This document shows, one piece after another, positions 16,450 to 26,300 of a stretch of 43,819 bases of DNA. This stretch comes from JAWXBR01 sp034440235 (GTDB lineage Bacteria > Bacteroidota > Ignavibacteria > Kapaibacteriales > Kapaibacteriaceae), in contig JAWXBR010000043.1 in NCBI GenBank assembly GCA_034440235.1, positions 1-43,819 on the forward strand. Reading direction: 5' to 3'. The position numbers were made by a program, and so were the translations under genes. The first letter of the stretch is position 1; the number at the start of each line of letters is the position of its first letter. A model generated the notes under the pieces. It did not search any database, had not been told where the DNA came from, and worked only from the letters and a program-made list of their open reading frames with translations.

Positions 16450-18009
16450 CTACTTTTTACGCCTCTTCACGGCTCGTCCCGTAATGCTCCTATGCAGCTT
16501 TAGTCCATTGCGTGTGCGCCACCACCGTACGGACTTCAACCACATGGCTCTTATCAATCGTGCTAGGCCGAACTTGTCCTTCACAGCACCCGCAGTGAGC
16601 ATGTTGCGCAGTTGCATGCGTTCCACGTCGCTTATCGATAGTTCGTCGGATGATGTTGACTGGTCGTTGAGGATGTGATTGAGCATCTGCTGCAGGTCGG
16701 CGGCAGCATCGCTGAAGCGTTGTGCGTCGATCTTGTTGTACTGCATGAGCAAGAGCAGGTGGTCGTAGAGCACCGCGGCGCGCTTGATGTCTTCGAGTTG
16801 GTGTTCTGAGCGGAGGGCTTCGAGAAGAGAGTTGGCGAGGTCTTCGAGTTCGACGACGTGCTCTTCTGGGAGCGAAAAGATTTCGGTGGGTGCCATGTCG
16901 TCGACGTTGACGTACGCTGAGCTGAGGCGCTGAATTTCTGTGCCGTAATGCTCGCTGATGTGAGAGCCCATGCGCTCCATGAGGTTGTCGATCTGACGCT
17001 GCAAAAGCCCCATTTGCCCCTTAAGGGCTTCTTGTCGAAGGTGACCCGCCGCGGTGTTGGCCTGGAGTTCGGTGTCGCGACGTTGCTTGATGAGCTCGCG
17101 AAGACGAATGGCGTCTCCGTCGGTAGAATGGAAGACCTGGTCCTCGATGACCTTTGCGTCGATGTGCATGCGCGCACTGCCAATCTTGACGGTGCTTATG
17201 CTAATGCCTTCGCCCATCATTGCGCGAAGCTTTTCGTAATCGATGTGTGCAACGCCGTCGGTGATGACGAGAATCTGTGCGTGACTGAGCTGGCTCTCGC
17301 GCGAGATGTCGTCGATGGCTGTCGTGAGTGCCTTCTGCAATGCAGTGCCGTTGCCAAGAGCGTTGACGTGCATAACAGTGCTAATCATGCGGTCGAAGGA
17401 GGGGACGTCGCGGGCTTCGAGTAATGGACCCACCACGAGGTCGAACGTGCGAAAGAAGATGGTGCCTAACTCGCGCTGATTCTGCTTGAGAAAGAGATAT
17501 GCAATTGCCTTTGCTAGGTGAATGCGGTAGTTATGCCGCATCGAATTAGACGTGTCGAATAGAATGTATACCTTTTGCTTTCTGTCGTCCGGCGCAAAGC
17601 GGTCACTTTCTGTTTGATAACGAAAGTTATGAGGGGTCTTGGCACGGGGCATCCACAGCGAACGCTCCACAAGGCGCTGAAGGAACACATCTTCAGGCAA
17701 CAGAAACTGGTACGGGTAGATGTTGCGCACTTCGGTGACGCTGCGAATAAGGTCGGCTTCGTATTCCTTGGCCTCGGGCACATGCGGGATGAGCATGTGT
17801 TCTTGCCCGAGATCTTTCACCGCCGGGTCGGTGAGTTGTAAGATGGGCGCAAGCGCACGCGCAATGGGATGCTCGAGGTCCTCAATAATGCGGGCTATCT
17901 CGTAGATGAGCGTGAAGTCCTCGGGCAGATGCTCCTCGACCGAATCGAAGAAACCGAACTCTTCCATGCGAGTGAAGAATTCTGACGTCTCGATGACGGC
18001 TCTGTCCAT
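16450..18009 (-). CDS. VWA-domain protein, ViaA-like partner of the MoxR ATPase
   Basis: 519 aa, cytoplasmic (no signal peptide). An alpha-helical N-terminal region (residues 1-145) leads to a von Willebrand A domain with the MIDAS motif DTSNS (near residue 153), an LGNGTALQ threonine loop and VITDGVAHI for the distal metal ligand. This is followed by a long helical C-terminal region and a basic end (KRRKK). In E. coli the VWA protein ViaA acts with the MoxR-type ATPase RavA. Here the ATPase gene lies 41 nt upstream in the same orientation, so the pair is probably co-transcribed and may act as an ATP-driven metallo-chaperone or remodelling complex (inference). The gene ends before a short gap without recognisable elements. 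Confidence 0.85.
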   Translation of the reverse strand: MDRAVIETSEFFTRMEEFGFFDSVEEHLPEDFTLIYEIARIIEDLEHPIARALAPILQLTDPAVKDLGQEHMLIPHVPEAKEYEADLIRSVTEVRNIYPYQFLLPEDVFLQRLVERSLWMPRAKTPHNFRYQTESDRFAPDDRKQKVYILFDTSNSMRHNYRIHLAKAIAYLFLKQNQRELGTIFFRTFDLVVGPLLEARDVPSFDRMISTVMHVNALGNGTALQKALTTAIDDISRESQLSHAQILVITDGVAHIDYEKLRAMMGEGISISTVKIGSARMHIDAKVIEDQVFHSTDGDAIRLRELIKQRRDTELQANTAAGHLRQEALKGQMGLLQRQIDNLMERMGSHISEHYGTEIQRLSSAYVNVDDMAPTEIFSLPEEHVVELEDLANSLLEALRSEHQLEDIKRAAVLYDHLLLLMQYNKIDAQRFSDAAADLQQMLNHILNDQSTSSDELSISDVERMQLRNMLTAGAVKDKFGLARLIRAMWLKSVRWWRTRNGLKLHRSITGRAVKRRKK

Positions 18010-18050
18010 CTAGACTGACCCGTGAGGTGTGGGTATCATCCTAACGTGTG

Positions 18051-19367
18051 TCACGTGGCTCTGTTCAGTTCGCGTTCGACCGTAACAAGTGTTTGCGCCA
18101 ATGTGCGTTCGACGGAATGTTTGAGTTCGCGCACTTCGTCGCACGCAGGCACGAAGTCGTGCACAAATTGCTCGAGGAGTTTTTTGTTCTGCTCGCGCGT
18201 GTTTTGGCCGCTGAAGCGTTCCTTCACCCACTCGAAAAACGAGAGTTTGACGTTGGTGTCGAACATTTGGGAAAGGGGCTGCTCAAGGAGCTTGGGTTCT
18301 TGCCGAATCCGCTCTAACATGTCAGTAAAGTCGAGCAGAATAGTAATCTGGTCGAAGCCCTTCGAAGCAGTAAGAGAGTTTAACACCGTCGTGTTGGCTT
18401 TCTTGAACATTGCTATCTCTTCAGGAAGGCCAACCGTTGCAAATACAAAGTAAAGTTTTGCGACATCTTCGTGAGCAACGGTGCTGCGTCCCTTTAACAA
18501 TGCCAGTGCCCGCAACAAATCGAGCGACTTTGCCTGCGTGCGTGGCGAGATATAAAAGTCCTGTGCATTGCTGTGCTTTACCGTACCGCTAAGGGCGCGG
18601 TTGCGAAGGAATTCGTAATGCCGTATGACAATGTTTGTGAAATACAGCAGTTCTGCGGAGATGCTGATTTCGAAGTCCGGACTCCTGCCTGTAATGATGT
18701 CATGCAGTCGCTTGAGTTTCGAAAATGGAATCTTTGATGGTGGGGCGACAGTGCGTCCGGCGTGCACGAGATAGCGTTGCGAAATCTGGTACTGAATAAA
18801 AGGGTCTTTGTCTGGCAGAATCACGGCCTTGAATAGAAATCTGTCCATCAGAGCTTCAGTGACTTCCGATACACGCAGATAATTCGTCGCTGCGATGACA
18901 GAATGTAACGGAGAGCCGACGTTCTGCACACCTCGAATGAGGCGACGCTCATTCAGTAATGATAGCAGAGCACGCAGTGTAAAGTCGTTGGCATCGAAGA
19001 TTTCATCGATGAAGCCGAACTCACTTTCGACGAGCGAGCCGCTGGTGTTGTGCGCAATACGTCCCGTTTTCAGTTGCTCCAGATCGAGTCCGCCGAAATA
19101 CGTGTCCGGCTGCTGCTCCTTGCTCGCCTGCACACGAAAAATGCGCGCTCCTTCGAACATGCTAAAGAGCTGCTCGGCTAACAGCGACTTGCCTACACCT
19201 GTGCGGCTCTGCAAGAGCATGTGCTCGCCAGTAAGCAGGGCACACACGGCCTGTTCTATAACCTCTTCGCGATTAATGACGCGCTGACCGATGAACCAGG
19301 CTGCTTGCTTGAGCTCCCTGGCCGATTCTTCGATTGATGTAACGATGCCTTGCTGCCCTGCAGCCAT
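18051..19367 (-). CDS. MoxR/RavA-family AAA+ ATPase
   Basis: 438 aa counted from ATG 19367, chosen because GGAGGGAGA lies immediately upstream; the frame is open further but runs into the uvrC region. Walker A is 'SRTGVGKSLLA', Walker B 'FGFIDEIFDAND', sensor 1 'VIAATN', and the arginine-finger region 'EALMDRFLFKAVI'. The 'VQASKEQQPDTYFGGLDLEQL' segment is characteristic of MoxR ATPases that handle protein assembly. The C-terminal third is helical with a basic, Glu-rich end and corresponds to the family's lid plus an extra domain. Together with the VWA gene directly downstream it forms a RavA-ViaA-like pair. It is divergent from uvrC, with 46 nt between the start codons. Confidence 0.88.
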   Translation of the reverse strand: MAAGQQGIVTSIEESARELKQAAWFIGQRVINREEVIEQAVCALLTGEHMLLQSRTGVGKSLLAEQLFSMFEGARIFRVQASKEQQPDTYFGGLDLEQLKTGRIAHNTSGSLVESEFGFIDEIFDANDFTLRALLSLLNERRLIRGVQNVGSPLHSVIAATNYLRVSEVTEALMDRFLFKAVILPDKDPFIQYQISQRYLVHAGRTVAPPSKIPFSKLKRLHDIITGRSPDFEISISAELLYFTNIVIRHYEFLRNRALSGTVKHSNAQDFYISPRTQAKSLDLLRALALLKGRSTVAHEDVAKLYFVFATVGLPEEIAMFKKANTTVLNSLTASKGFDQITILLDFTDMLERIRQEPKLLEQPLSQMFDTNVKLSFFEWVKERFSGQNTREQNKKLLEQFVHDFVPACDEVRELKHSVERTLAQTLVTVERELNRAT

Positions 19368-19413
19368 TCTCCCTCCTGAAGTGACACTCCAATATAGCCG
19401 TAATTTGCACCCA

Positions 19414-21420
19414 ATGCAGCCCCCTGACATATCGCAGCAAAAAGAAGAACCTGCAAATGAGGCGCGAGCGAACGCTACGGTGATGAACGCGAGTGCGACA
19501 GCCGAGGTTCTTCCATTGGCCGATCTCGAGCGCAAGGTTGCGGGTATGCCCACACAACCGGGCGTGTACCTGCACAAGGATTCGGCGGGTACCATTATCT
19601 ATGTGGGCAAGGCCAAGAACCTGCGCAATAGGGTACGTGGGTATTTCCAGCAGCAACGTCCCGTAGACGCAAAGACCAAGGCGCTGATGCTGCGCATCAA
19701 GGATGTCGATGTAATTGTCACGGATACCGAGTCTGAGGCGCTGATTCTCGAGAATACGCTCATCAAGGAGCATAAGCCCAAGTACAATGTGCTGTTGCGC
19801 GATGACAAATCGTACCCCTATATCTGCATTACAAAAGAGCAGTATCCTCGTGTGTTCAAAACGCGGAGGGTGATTCGTGATGGCAGCAAGTATTACGGGC
19901 CTTACACCGATGGCACATATCTGTTCTATCTGCTAAAAACATTGCGCATGATTTTCCCATTACGTTCGTGCGAGCTCGCGTTGACCGATGAAAGCATTGC
20001 GGCAGGGAAGTGGAAGGTCTGCCTCGACTATCACATCAAAAAATGTGAAGGTCCGTGCGAAGCCCACGTCAGCCGCGAACGCTACAACGAATACATCCGT
20101 CAGGCGCAGCAAATCTTGATGGGCAAAACCCGTGACCTCGAACGTCAGATGGAAGAGCGCATGACAGAATATTCAGAAGCCATGCGCTTCGAAGATGCGG
20201 CAATTGTTCATCAGCGACTTAGTAAACTACGCGAGTATTCAGAAAAGCAAAAGGTCGTTGCGGCCGATAGCGCCGATCGGGACGTGTTTGCACTTGCACG
20301 TATCGGTGCTATGGCATGTACTGTGGTGTTTGCCATTCGCGATGGGAAACTGATTGGGAAGCGGCATTACTTTATTTCGCAGAGCATGGAACGCACGGAC
20401 GAAGAACTTATACGCTCGACGCTCGAACGTTGGTATCTCGAAAGCGAAGTAGTACCCGACGAAGTGTTGGTGCCGGTCGAGCTCGAAGACGTAGACATCA
20501 TCGAGGCATTCTTGTGTGAGAAGCGTGGACGCAAGGTCGAGATTGCAATTCCGAGGATAGGCGATAAGCGCAAGCTTATTACGATGGCCGAAACGAATGC
20601 CGATTTTCAACTGAGAGAACTCATTCTGCAACAGGCGCAGAAAGACCAAACTGTCCCGCGCGGCGTACTTTCGTTGCAGCGCGATCTTCGCATGTCCAAA
20701 ATGCCACGTCGCATAGAATGTTTCGACAACTCACACATCCAGGGTGCAGAGTACGTGTCATCGATGGTTGTATTTGTGGACGGCAAACCCAAGAAATCCG
20801 AGTACAAGAAATTCAAACTCCGAACGGTCGAAGGCAACGACGACTTCGCAGCCATGAAGGAAGTTGTAACACGGCACTACACACGCGTTATAGCCGAAGC
20901 TACACCTCTGCCCGACCTGATTGTTATTGACGGTGGTAAGGGTCAGCTCTCGCAAGCCGCAGCGGTGCTAGACGAACTAGGAATACTAGAAAAGGTTACG
21001 GTCGTCGGACTTGCCAAACGTCTCGAAGAAGTGTTCTTACCTAATAACAGCGAGCCCCTTTTGCTCCCTAAAACATCGAGCAGTTTGCGTCTCTTGCAAC
21101 AAGCGCGCGACGAAGCACATCGTTTCGCCATCTCGTACCACCGGCAACTGCGGGATAAACGCACCTTACAAACCGAACTCACACAAATCCCCGGGGTTGG
21201 CGCAAAGACAGCGCAGCAGTTACTCATCACACTGGGCTCAGTGCAAAGCGTCCGTGACGCATCGTTCGAAACTCTGCGTGAACACGTCGGCCCTTCGCTC
21301 GCTGCCAAACTCCACGCATGGTTCCACCCCCCGGATTCCGTCGAAGCAAATAGTCCTCTAGAAAGCCCACCTTCTGATGTTGCTTCATCGGATGACGCGA
21401 TTGCAGGGAGCATCTCTTGA
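19414..21420 (+). CDS. uvrC: UvrABC system protein C
   Basis: Makes the dual incisions of nucleotide excision repair with UvrA and UvrB. About 668 aa (family about 600); the excess is an unconserved N-terminus and C-terminal tail. Order of domains: GIY-YIG nuclease near residues 47-125 (MPTQPGVYLHKDSAGTIIYVGKAKNLRNRVRGYF), UVR motif (LERQMEERMTEYSEAMRFEDAAIVHQRL), the RNase H-like 5' nuclease with 'ECFDNSHIQGAEYVSSMVVF' and 'DLIVIDGGKGQLS', and a helix-hairpin-helix (TQIPGVGAKTAQQLLITLGSV). ATG 19414 is assumed; ATG 19483 is equally possible since the conserved part begins after it. It overlaps the next gene (TTGA). Confidence 0.96.
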   Translation: MQPPDISQQKEEPANEARANATVMNASATAEVLPLADLERKVAGMPTQPGVYLHKDSAGTIIYVGKAKNLRNRVRGYFQQQRPVDAKTKALMLRIKDVDVIVTDTESEALILENTLIKEHKPKYNVLLRDDKSYPYICITKEQYPRVFKTRRVIRDGSKYYGPYTDGTYLFYLLKTLRMIFPLRSCELALTDESIAAGKWKVCLDYHIKKCEGPCEAHVSRERYNEYIRQAQQILMGKTRDLERQMEERMTEYSEAMRFEDAAIVHQRLSKLREYSEKQKVVAADSADRDVFALARIGAMACTVVFAIRDGKLIGKRHYFISQSMERTDEELIRSTLERWYLESEVVPDEVLVPVELEDVDIIEAFLCEKRGRKVEIAIPRIGDKRKLITMAETNADFQLRELILQQAQKDQTVPRGVLSLQRDLRMSKMPRRIECFDNSHIQGAEYVSSMVVFVDGKPKKSEYKKFKLRTVEGNDDFAAMKEVVTRHYTRVIAEATPLPDLIVIDGGKGQLSQAAAVLDELGILEKVTVVGLAKRLEEVFLPNNSEPLLLPKTSSSLRLLQQARDEAHRFAISYHRQLRDKRTLQTELTQIPGVGAKTAQQLLITLGSVQSVRDASFETLREHVGPSLAAKLHAWFHPPDSVEANSPLESPPSDVASSDDAIAGSIS

Positions 21421-23297
21421 CGCCACTTCTACTACGATTGCGTCAGAATCTCGAGGAGCTGCGCGAGCAGCCGTGGCACGAGTATACGGTGCCCGGACGT
21501 TGGGTTGGGTCGACGCAGCCTGTGCGTTTTGCGAATGCGCCGTCGTATTTCTTGCATCAGCTCGATGCTGTCGAGCTCGTGGCGAACAGAAGGCCGCGCG
21601 CTGTGTGGTCGGCGACGGATATCACGTATAACGGACTCGTCAGGCACATCACCGCATACGACCACGGTAAGGGGGCAGCCGAAGACGGCTGGAGGGTCAC
21701 CGGTTCGTTTCTTAAACTTCTTTCGTTACTGCCATACCTTCGAGCGCTTGGTGTGTCGACGTTGTGCCTGCTTCCCATCACAGAAATCGGTGAAGTCGGA
21801 CGCAAGGGCAACGTCGGATCTCCGTATGCAGTACGTCATCCGTTTCGCATCGACCCATCGCTGGCCGAGACGCACGTTGCAATGAGCGTCGACGACCAGT
21901 GTCGTTGCCTTATCGAGACATGTCACCTGCTCGGCATGAAGGTTATCGTCGAAGTTGTCTTGCGCACCGCAGCCATCGACAGCGACATGGTGTTGCACCA
22001 CCCCGAATGGTTCTACTGGATAGACCAGGCTCGGCTCGAAGCAACAGGTGCCCCTTTTTCGGCCCCTTCGTTTAACGATTCTGAGTTGATCTCGATAAAG
22101 GAACGCGTAACAGTAAAAAACTTTAAGAACCTGCCTGAGCCGCACGAAGACTACCAGGCGTTGTTCGATTCGCCTCCGCATAAAATCGAGCATGACGAGC
22201 ACGGATGGAAGGGGATCAAGGCAAAGGGTCTCGTGGTGCGCATTCCCGGGGCGTTTGCAGACTGGCCGCCCGACGATCCACAGCCAGCGTGGTCGGACGT
22301 GACGTATTTGCGTCTACACGACCACTCGCACTACAGGTACATGGCGTACAACACTGTGCGCATGTTTGAGCGGTCGCTCGATGTGCCGCAATACCGCAAT
22401 CATGCTTTGTGGAATACCATTGCAGGCATTATTCCACATTCGATACGCACGCTCAACATCGATGGCGCACTTATCGATATGGGTCACGCACTGCCCGCCG
22501 ATTTACGTCAGCGTGTTATCCACGAAGCACGTCAGCAAAACCAACAGTTGATGTTGTGGGAAGAGACCTTCGAACTTACCGCTGCATCAAAAGTGCAGGG
22601 TTATGATGGCGTCGTGGGGTACATGCCATTCGAAGCGCACGCACCAGAACGCCTACGCGCATTTGTGCGTCGCGTCGCTCAACACAACATTCCTGTTTCG
22701 TGGTATGCTGCTGCAGAAACACACAACACGCCGCGTGCTGCATCGCGCGTGGGTGGACGCGATTTCAGCGCAGCGGTATGGACAGTATTGCGTACTCTGC
22801 CAACGGGTATTCCGTTTGTGTGTGCGGGCTTCGAGCTTGGTGAAACAACACCCATCAACACAGGCCTTGGCTTCACAGATAGTGAGCGAGAGAACTATCC
22901 GGACGAAAAACTTCCGTTGTTTTCTGATGTGCGTCTCGACTGGGACACCAGCAACACCGTCGACGTCGAAATGCGTGCATTCGAACACCGATTGCGCACA
23001 TCGTCGTGGTATGCAATTGCAAGCAACGACGATGTTGTCGTACCCATCGAAGTAACGGACTCAAACCTTGTCGCGTTCATACGCTACACGCGTGCATCGC
23101 GTCGGGGCATTGTTGTTGTTGCCAACATCGGTGCAGAAGAAATTAATGTTGGCGTCAACGTTCCGAAAAACGTTCACATCGCCCTTATCGAACCAAACGA
23201 CACGGTCAAACTCCATGCCGACAATCACGTTGAAATTCGTCTCAAGCCATGGTCGTCGAAGATGTGTTTTTGTGTGATGAACCGGATGCCGTCTTAA
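21417..23297 (+). CDS. GH13-like alpha-amylase-family protein with altered catalytic motifs
   Basis: 626 aa, starting at TTG 21417 that overlaps the uvrC stop; AGGGAG 8 nt upstream supports this start. The middle forms a TIM barrel of the alpha-amylase type: 'LRALGVSTLCLLPITEIG', 'GMKVIVEVVLRTA', 'HHPEWFYWID', 'LNIDGALIDMGHALP', 'LMLWEETFE', 'ETHNTPR', 'PFVCAGFELGE', then an all-beta C-terminal domain. The layout recalls GlgE/GH13_3 enzymes (HPEWF). The nucleophile Asp (about 355) and acid Glu (about 382) positions appear filled, but the invariant Arg two residues before the Asp is Leu, and the transition-state Asp of the 'NHD' motif aligns with Asn. It may act on glycogen-like glucan or be a non-hydrolytic relative. 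Confidence 0.75.
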   Translation: MTPLLLRLRQNLEELREQPWHEYTVPGRWVGSTQPVRFANAPSYFLHQLDAVELVANRRPRAVWSATDITYNGLVRHITAYDHGKGAAEDGWRVTGSFLKLLSLLPYLRALGVSTLCLLPITEIGEVGRKGNVGSPYAVRHPFRIDPSLAETHVAMSVDDQCRCLIETCHLLGMKVIVEVVLRTAAIDSDMVLHHPEWFYWIDQARLEATGAPFSAPSFNDSELISIKERVTVKNFKNLPEPHEDYQALFDSPPHKIEHDEHGWKGIKAKGLVVRIPGAFADWPPDDPQPAWSDVTYLRLHDHSHYRYMAYNTVRMFERSLDVPQYRNHALWNTIAGIIPHSIRTLNIDGALIDMGHALPADLRQRVIHEARQQNQQLMLWEETFELTAASKVQGYDGVVGYMPFEAHAPERLRAFVRRVAQHNIPVSWYAAAETHNTPRAASRVGGRDFSAAVWTVLRTLPTGIPFVCAGFELGETTPINTGLGFTDSERENYPDEKLPLFSDVRLDWDTSNTVDVEMRAFEHRLRTSSWYAIASNDDVVVPIEVTDSNLVAFIRYTRASRRGIVVVANIGAEEINVGVNVPKNVHIALIEPNDTVKLHADNHVEIRLKPWSSKMCFCVMNRMPS

Positions 23298-23350
23298 CTA
23301 TCCAACTGTGTATTGGATGAGCAGTCTTCAAATACCTAAGCTAGTAGTGC

Positions 23351-26300
23351 CTACCACCTCTTCACCCACGACAACATCGGCACAAGTGGTGGTGATGCCG
23401 ATGATGCACCCGATGCGGGTATCGCAAGAATCGTAACGCCTGCTTCTAATGCATACGTCTCGCCAAAATAACGAGCGGTGATGGTTACGGGCACAAACGT
23501 CATGGTGCGCATGAAGACAATTTCGCTGCAGAGTTTCCAGCGGCGTGCGATGCGGTAATCGAAGCCACCGCCGAAGATGGTTGCGTCGGCATCGAAGATG
23601 CCTTGCTCGATGGTTGTGTGTTTCTTGAAAGCGTAGCCGAGGTAAAGCGTGGCTCGACTGTCATCGTTGCCAAAGCCAACGGTTGCGTATAAGGCGTTGA
23701 AGGTAATGCGCGAATCGACGCCATCGGTTGCCAATAAATCATATCTGCTCTGGCCCCATTGATAGCCCCCTGCCAGCGTCCAGAGCGAATCGATGCGATA
23801 TCCGCCCTTGATGCCAATGGAATAGGCGAATGCTTGTGATTCGTCGGCAGCGTCGCCCCCGAGCCAGGATTTGCGCAGTGGGGGCACGCCACCACCAATG
23901 AGCATGACGTTGTCGGTGATGCTATAGCCCGCCTGGAGTCCGACGACATCATACACACCCGTTGTAATGGTGCCGGCTGGCGGAATGATGGAGCTCGGCA
24001 GTGCGATGGTGCGGAAGGTGGTGGGGTCGGTGTAGGAGGGACCGCTAAGGGTGTCGCCGTGACCGATGATGGTGACAACTACAGGGTCGTTGAGCTCGGC
24101 GAATGTTAGTAAAAGGTTGACAGAATATGTGCCGACGAGCTTTGGCTTGAACGTTACGTCGAGATAGATAGGCGACCCCGATGCAATTGTTGATGGGGTT
24201 TTAAACGGAGGCAACGCAAAAACGGAATCGGTATTGTTGTTTATAGTATATGAGGTAAGCGTTAACGGGTAATCGGTTGTATTTACCAACACATCGTTTG
24301 TTGATTCGTGCAGGGTTGTGCCAATGAGCGTTGTGCCGACATCATAGATGCCACCGTCGACCTGAATGAGCGTGTTCAGGGCACGTCCCGTAATGCGTGC
24401 ATTCAAGCGTCCTGCCGTGGTGTGCGCAACAATCAGGGCTGCTCGTTCACCTTGCTTTGTTGGCGTAAACGAATATTCGATGACAGCACTTGCGCCAGGA
24501 AGAATAGAGAAGTTGCCGTTTGTTCGCACGGCGAAATCTGAAGCCTGTAGGCCTTCGATGAAGAGAGCGCCAACTTGCAGCGTGTCCTTGCCTGTGTTGA
24601 TGATGGCGGCGGTGATGAGTGAGTCGACGGCTTGGCCAACGAGGCGCGTGGAGAAACGGACACTCTTCAATGTACCCGAAGGTGCAATAAGACTCCAGCG
24701 CGAATCACTTACATCTTGCTGCAACATTCCGCCCGTAAGCGTATGCACTTCGGCTTCGGGTTCTGTACCAACCGTTACAAAGCGTTTCCCGTCGGATGTG
24801 AACGAAGGTGTTCCTTCTGCGCGACGTGTCTGATACACCTGCACGCCCGTGGATGCATCGAAGACACTTAGACGATAGAACGAAAGGAGTCCGAGGTGCT
24901 GTCCGTTCGGACTAAACACCGCGCCATACGCACTGGTGTTGCTGCCACTGCGCTGAATGGTGGTCAGCTCCTTGCCCGATGACACTTCAAAAATCTTTGT
25001 CTGATCGCGCTCGGTCTCTAATGCAACACGTGCGCCATCGGGGGAGAATGCGATGTAGGTGTTGTCGTTTACGAACTGACGTGTCGTGACGTCGCGCACC
25101 TTACGTCCGTCCGCCACATCCCACAACGAAGTACGTCCGTTCCCCGCAGCAACAGCAAGCAACGACCCGTTCGGCTGAAACGCAGAACGGTAATAATTCT
25201 TAACACCTGTTTCCCTAATCGTATACTTCAGTGCTCCGTCCGAAGCCTGATACACACGCACCGCATCATCGCCATCGGTAACAGCAACGAGTGATGCATC
25301 GATGCTCATTGTAACATGTTTTACATCTTTAGCACCACGTGGGAATACACGTTTAATGCGCCCTGTGGCGGCATCAACCAGCATGGTTGAGTCGCCCCAG
25401 CCCCCTACCACGAGCAGATTTGTGCCATCGCGCGAGACTTCGATTGCATGCGGAGCATTGGTTGGTGTGAGTTCGGCGCTCCACGTCAGTGCGCCCGAAG
25501 CAACATCATACCGACGCACGAGCTTCTCGCCGTACGTAATAATCGATTTGCTATCGGGTATAAACACAAAGTTGTATCCACCATCGAGCACGCGCAATGC
25601 TTCACCCGTTTTCGCATTCCACAATCGTACCTGACCGTACAATTCGCGTTTGCCTGTTCGTTGCTCCCACCCCGATGTCGCAATAATGCTCTCGTCGGGC
25701 GAATACGTGGTCTGCTTTAGTTTATCACCCTTGAGCGTCATAATTGCAGTCGACTGCTTCGTAATGCCCACCATCATCTGCGATGCGCGTAGCAAACACG
25801 AATCGCTTGCATTAACAGTTGCCGTCCATTCGAATCGATGTCGCGTAGCCGCTTGCGCCGCTACAATCCAACTCTGTCCGAGATTCGTCGACACTTCAAG
25901 CAGCACCGGTGTTGTCGGAGGAACGCCTTCGTAACGCAATGGCACTACCGATCCAACACGAAAACGCTCGCCGCCATTCGGCGACACGACGCGTAAGGTT
26001 GGACGCAATGGTGGAAGCATGCCCGAGCCGCTTGTTACGTACAACGGCTCGACCGGACACGGCGAGGCAGTGATATCCACACGTCCGATTGTATACTCGG
26101 CATCGCCCGATGCCACATTAACAGTGAACGTTATCGAATCTCCGGCAGCAATGGTAAGGGGCAGGGAAGGGGCTTGAAGACTCATCGTGCTAGGTCCGTT
26201 CATTGCCATCGAGGTAATGGTAACGGGACCTCCCTTTGCTACAATCGACGCACGTCGCTGCACGGTTTGTCCGGATGCAACGGTTCCAACTTCTATCGTC

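Noticed and set aside
19393..19400. TATATTGG as -7 element of the MoxR gene
   Set aside because: One mismatch to TAnnTTTG and no -33 partner; not strong enough to list as a feature.
23300..23318. Hairpin ATCCAA/TTGGAT between the GH13-like gene and the VWA/WD40 gene
   Set aside because: Only 6 bp with a 7-nt loop and no T tract; too weak to call a terminator.
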